NCBI GenBank assembly: GCA_016206385.1
Contig: JACQRS010000176.1
Span: 1-6,933 of the forward strand
Length of the DNA stretch: 6,933 nt
Source: Candidatus Rokuibacteriota bacterium
GTDB lineage: Bacteria; Methylomirabilota; Methylomirabilia; Rokubacteriales; CSP1-6
Direction: 5' to 3'
Positions 5,222 through 6,933 of the stretch are shown in pieces. Position numbers and translations under genes: made by a program. Within the stretch, counting starts at the first letter, position 1. Every line of letters starts with the position of its first letter. Under the pieces are notes generated by a model that was not told the DNA's origin, did not search any database, and was given only the letters and a program-made list of their open reading frames with translations.

Positions 5222-6508
5222 TTATCCCGTCTCCGCCCGATCGCTTTCCGCCGCCGGCGATGATCGAGTCGAGATCCGGCGGTAGCCGATCAGCGCGGCT
5301 CCCAGCAGGAGGGGGAAGGATGCGGCAGCGTAGAGCATGAACGGTGTCTGCCCGACGACCACCACGTCCCGCTGGCTCTGCGGGCAGATCTCGTCCTGGT
5401 TGCACACCAGGGAAATCGTCAGCCGACCAGCCTGCGAGATGGCCACCTCGTATGCCGTGAACCCGTGCTCAAGCGGCTGCAGGGCGTCTCGCGACTGCTT
5501 GAGAATTCGATACCCGAGCTTCGTCCCTTCGGTCTGCACCACCAGGTACAGGGATGGCTTCACGCGAACGGAGGAGGCGCCCTCGCCTTTGACCTGAAGC
5601 GGCTTACTGAAATCCGCCGCCCCGAGGACCCAGACCCATCGCGCCTCCGAGGCCTTCCTGTCCTGGGGATTTCTCAGCCGGGCGTAGAGGGCCTCGTTGA
5701 ACTCCTGCGCGGCGTAAGGCTGGACGTAAACCGAGGTATGGCCCACCGCGTAGATCGCGTCCTGTGCAGTTGGGCTCTGAAGCGGCTCATTCCACCGTGC
5801 AGGAGGGATGATTTTGTAGCCGATGCCCCTCCGCCGTGCCCGGAAGACCACGAGGTCCCGCCGTGATCCCTCAACCTCCTTCCCCTCGCCGGTGAGGAGG
5901 GCGAGGGTGTAGGTGCCGGCCGGCAGGCTCACCACGAACGCCTTGGCCGGCGGGGAAACCACGCCGAGGGGCTTCGCAGGCTCCCGGGGAGGTGGTTCCT
6001 GCGGGGCCGGCCGGCGCCGGAGCCGTTCGACATGCCGCGTGTGTTCACGCGAGTACCGTTCAAGCGCGTTCTCGTATTCCCGCTGCTGCCGCTGGAATGC
6101 CGCGTATCGCGCGCTCGCCTCATCATTGATGGCCAGCTCCCGCGGGCCGTAGGGGCCTCTCGGATAGACGAGCGCATAGGGGCGCCTCTCCAGTTCCTGG
6201 ACGATCTCCTCGCCCCTCCTGATGCGGAGGCGCCCGTCAAGCTCCTCGTTCAGCGCCGTCCAGTCTGGCAGGTATTGCTCCGTCAGCGGCCAAAAATACA
6301 CCTGTGTCCGTCTCGGAATGACGGCGTTGGGCACGCCCTCCAGGAGATAGATCGTCCGTGCCGCCTGTGGCGCGAACACCGGAGAGTAGCCCTCCCCGTC
6401 GAAGGCGCTCAGCCCGTAGACTACTTCCGTCACTGCCTTCGGCTGGGCCGGGGAGTCTCCCGGCACCCCCAGCAGGGTCAGCAGGATGACAGCAAGGACG
6501 ACACTCAT
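5222..6508 (-). CDS. Unrecognised secreted, C-terminally membrane-anchored protein
   Basis: I do not recognise this 428-residue protein. It begins with a hydrophobic stretch MSVVLAVILLTLLGVPGDSP and a plausible signal-peptidase site after SPA (about residue 21). The mature part has alternating strand-like segments, then a highly charged Arg/Glu/Gln helical stretch at about 134-166, a Pro-rich linker at 167-187, and a larger beta-rich region at 188-385. A pair of cysteines (369 and 375) could form a disulfide outside the membrane. A hydrophobic segment at about 389-408 followed by Arg-rich residues looks like a single transmembrane anchor, giving an extracytoplasmic protein held at its C-terminus. 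The ATG at 6508 overlaps the permease stop as ATGA. The longer open frame upstream (to 6895) runs over the permease and is not credible. The coupling suggests it works with the ABC transporter in envelope or export function. No enzymatic motif was seen. Confidence 0.8.
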   Translation of the reverse strand: MSVVLAVILLTLLGVPGDSPAQPKAVTEVVYGLSAFDGEGYSPVFAPQAARTIYLLEGVPNAVIPRRTQVYFWPLTEQYLPDWTALNEELDGRLRIRRGEEIVQELERRPYALVYPRGPYGPRELAINDEASARYAAFQRQQREYENALERYSREHTRHVERLRRRPAPQEPPPREPAKPLGVVSPPAKAFVVSLPAGTYTLALLTGEGKEVEGSRRDLVVFRARRRGIGYKIIPPARWNEPLQSPTAQDAIYAVGHTSVYVQPYAAQEFNEALYARLRNPQDRKASEARWVWVLGAADFSKPLQVKGEGASSVRVKPSLYLVVQTEGTKLGYRILKQSRDALQPLEHGFTAYEVAISQAGRLTISLVCNQDEICPQSQRDVVVVGQTPFMLYAAASFPLLLGAALIGYRRISTRSSPAAESDRAETG

Positions 6509-6933
6509 GGACGCACGCCCCTGAACTTCAGCGTCAGCACGCTCATCGCGACGAAAGCGCCAAGGTACACGAGCGCGCTCACCACGCTTTGAACGTACCC
6601 CTGCCCGTCCCCGACCTGGACCGCCTCGAGAGCCCACGCGAAATACTGCACGGGCGACAGTACGCGCCCGATCTTGTTCACCAGGAAGAGGCTGTCCCGC
6701 ATGAGCAGCAGGGGCCGCGACAGTTGCTCGGGTGGCAGGTTCCCGAGGAATCCCACGGCGAATTGAAGGCCGAGAAAGACCGTCACGGCCGCGGCCAGCA
6801 TCACCACCGCCGTCCGCACCCGGCTGGCGAGCGTGGACACGAATATTCCCACCGCCACCATGCTCCCGACGAACACCAGCGAGGCAAGGAGGCATGCCAG
6901 CACGTCCCCAGGAAAAGCCAGTCCCGTCAGCCA
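6505..6933 (-). CDS. ABC-2-type transporter permease, C-terminal part (runs off the window)
   Basis: The 142 visible residues are strongly hydrophobic, with probable membrane segments at about 11-34, 41-63 and 114-135. A polar stretch between the second and third contains LSPVQYFAWALEAV, typical of the region before the last membrane helix of ABC-2 permeases. The segment VGIFVSTLASRVRTAVV, an amphipathic turn with Arg residues between the first two helices, also fits this family (NosY / ABC-2 membrane domain type). The 5' end lies beyond base 6933, because the frame stays open to the window edge; a GTG at 6903 is internal, not a start. The ATPase partner is expected upstream outside the window. 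The gene ends in FRGVRP and its stop overlaps the start of the next gene by four bases, so the two are probably translated together. Family call rests on topology and weak motifs; the substrate is unknown. Confidence 0.75.
   Translation of the reverse strand, partial: WLTGLAFPGDVLACLLASLVFVGSMVAVGIFVSTLASRVRTAVVMLAAAVTVFLGLQFAVGFLGNLPPEQLSRPLLLMRDSLFLVNKIGRVLSPVQYFAWALEAVQVGDGQGYVQSVVSALVYLGAFVAMSVLTLKFRGVRP

Noticed and set aside
6509..6895. A 129-residue N-terminal extension of the anchored protein
   Set aside because: It overlaps the permease gene completely, reads as Arg/Gly-rich low-complexity sequence, and would bury the signal peptide inside the protein.

Overview
The window is a GC-rich bacterial segment in which every supportable gene lies on the minus strand, so it reads from high to low coordinates. 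No rRNA, tRNA, CRISPR array, insertion sequence or phage gene was seen. Sampled 60-base lines in the downstream genes run about 62-82% G+C. That composition, plus metabolic genes typical of soil or subsurface bacteria, suggests an uncultured high-GC lineage (a proteobacterium, or Rokubacteria/Methylomirabilota-like). This placement is a guess from composition and gene content only; no marker gene is present.

Region A (6933 to 5222) holds the last part of an ABC-2-type transporter permease, cut by the window edge. It is coupled by an ATGA overlap to an unrecognised 428-residue protein with a signal peptide, a charged helical stretch, a proline-rich linker and a C-terminal membrane anchor. This pair looks like the end of a separate export or cell-envelope operon. 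Region B (5221 to 5109) is a 113-base spacer with a tentative promoter and an operator-like dyad.

Region C (5108 to 1) is a six-gene co-directional catabolic cluster. In transcription order it has an RraA/HMG-aldolase-like protein (RraA-2), an acetamidase/formamidase family protein, a metal-dependent amidohydrolase, a 3-hydroxyisobutyrate-dehydrogenase-like oxidoreductase, a second and divergent RraA-like protein (RraA-1), and the first third of a PdxA-family dehydrogenase that leaves the window. Amidohydrolase and oxidoreductase share an ATGA overlap; the other gaps are 42 to 139 bases.

The gene types suggest a route that hydrolyses C-N bonds of an amide, lactam or dipeptide-like compound, oxidises a hydroxy acid, and finishes by aldol or retro-aldol cleavage to central 2-oxo acids. 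The substrate cannot be read from the sequence. Several members depart from their family pattern: RraA-1 lacks the acidic residue after its Arg-Asp pair, the dehydrogenase has Gln where Asn is usual four residues after the catalytic Lys, and the formamidase-like protein has lost the usual GDGE element. The first two genes are clearly less GC-rich (about 50-62% in sampled lines) than the four behind them. The change falls near a 139-base spacer that carries four degenerate tandem heptamers, so the cluster may have been assembled from two sources.
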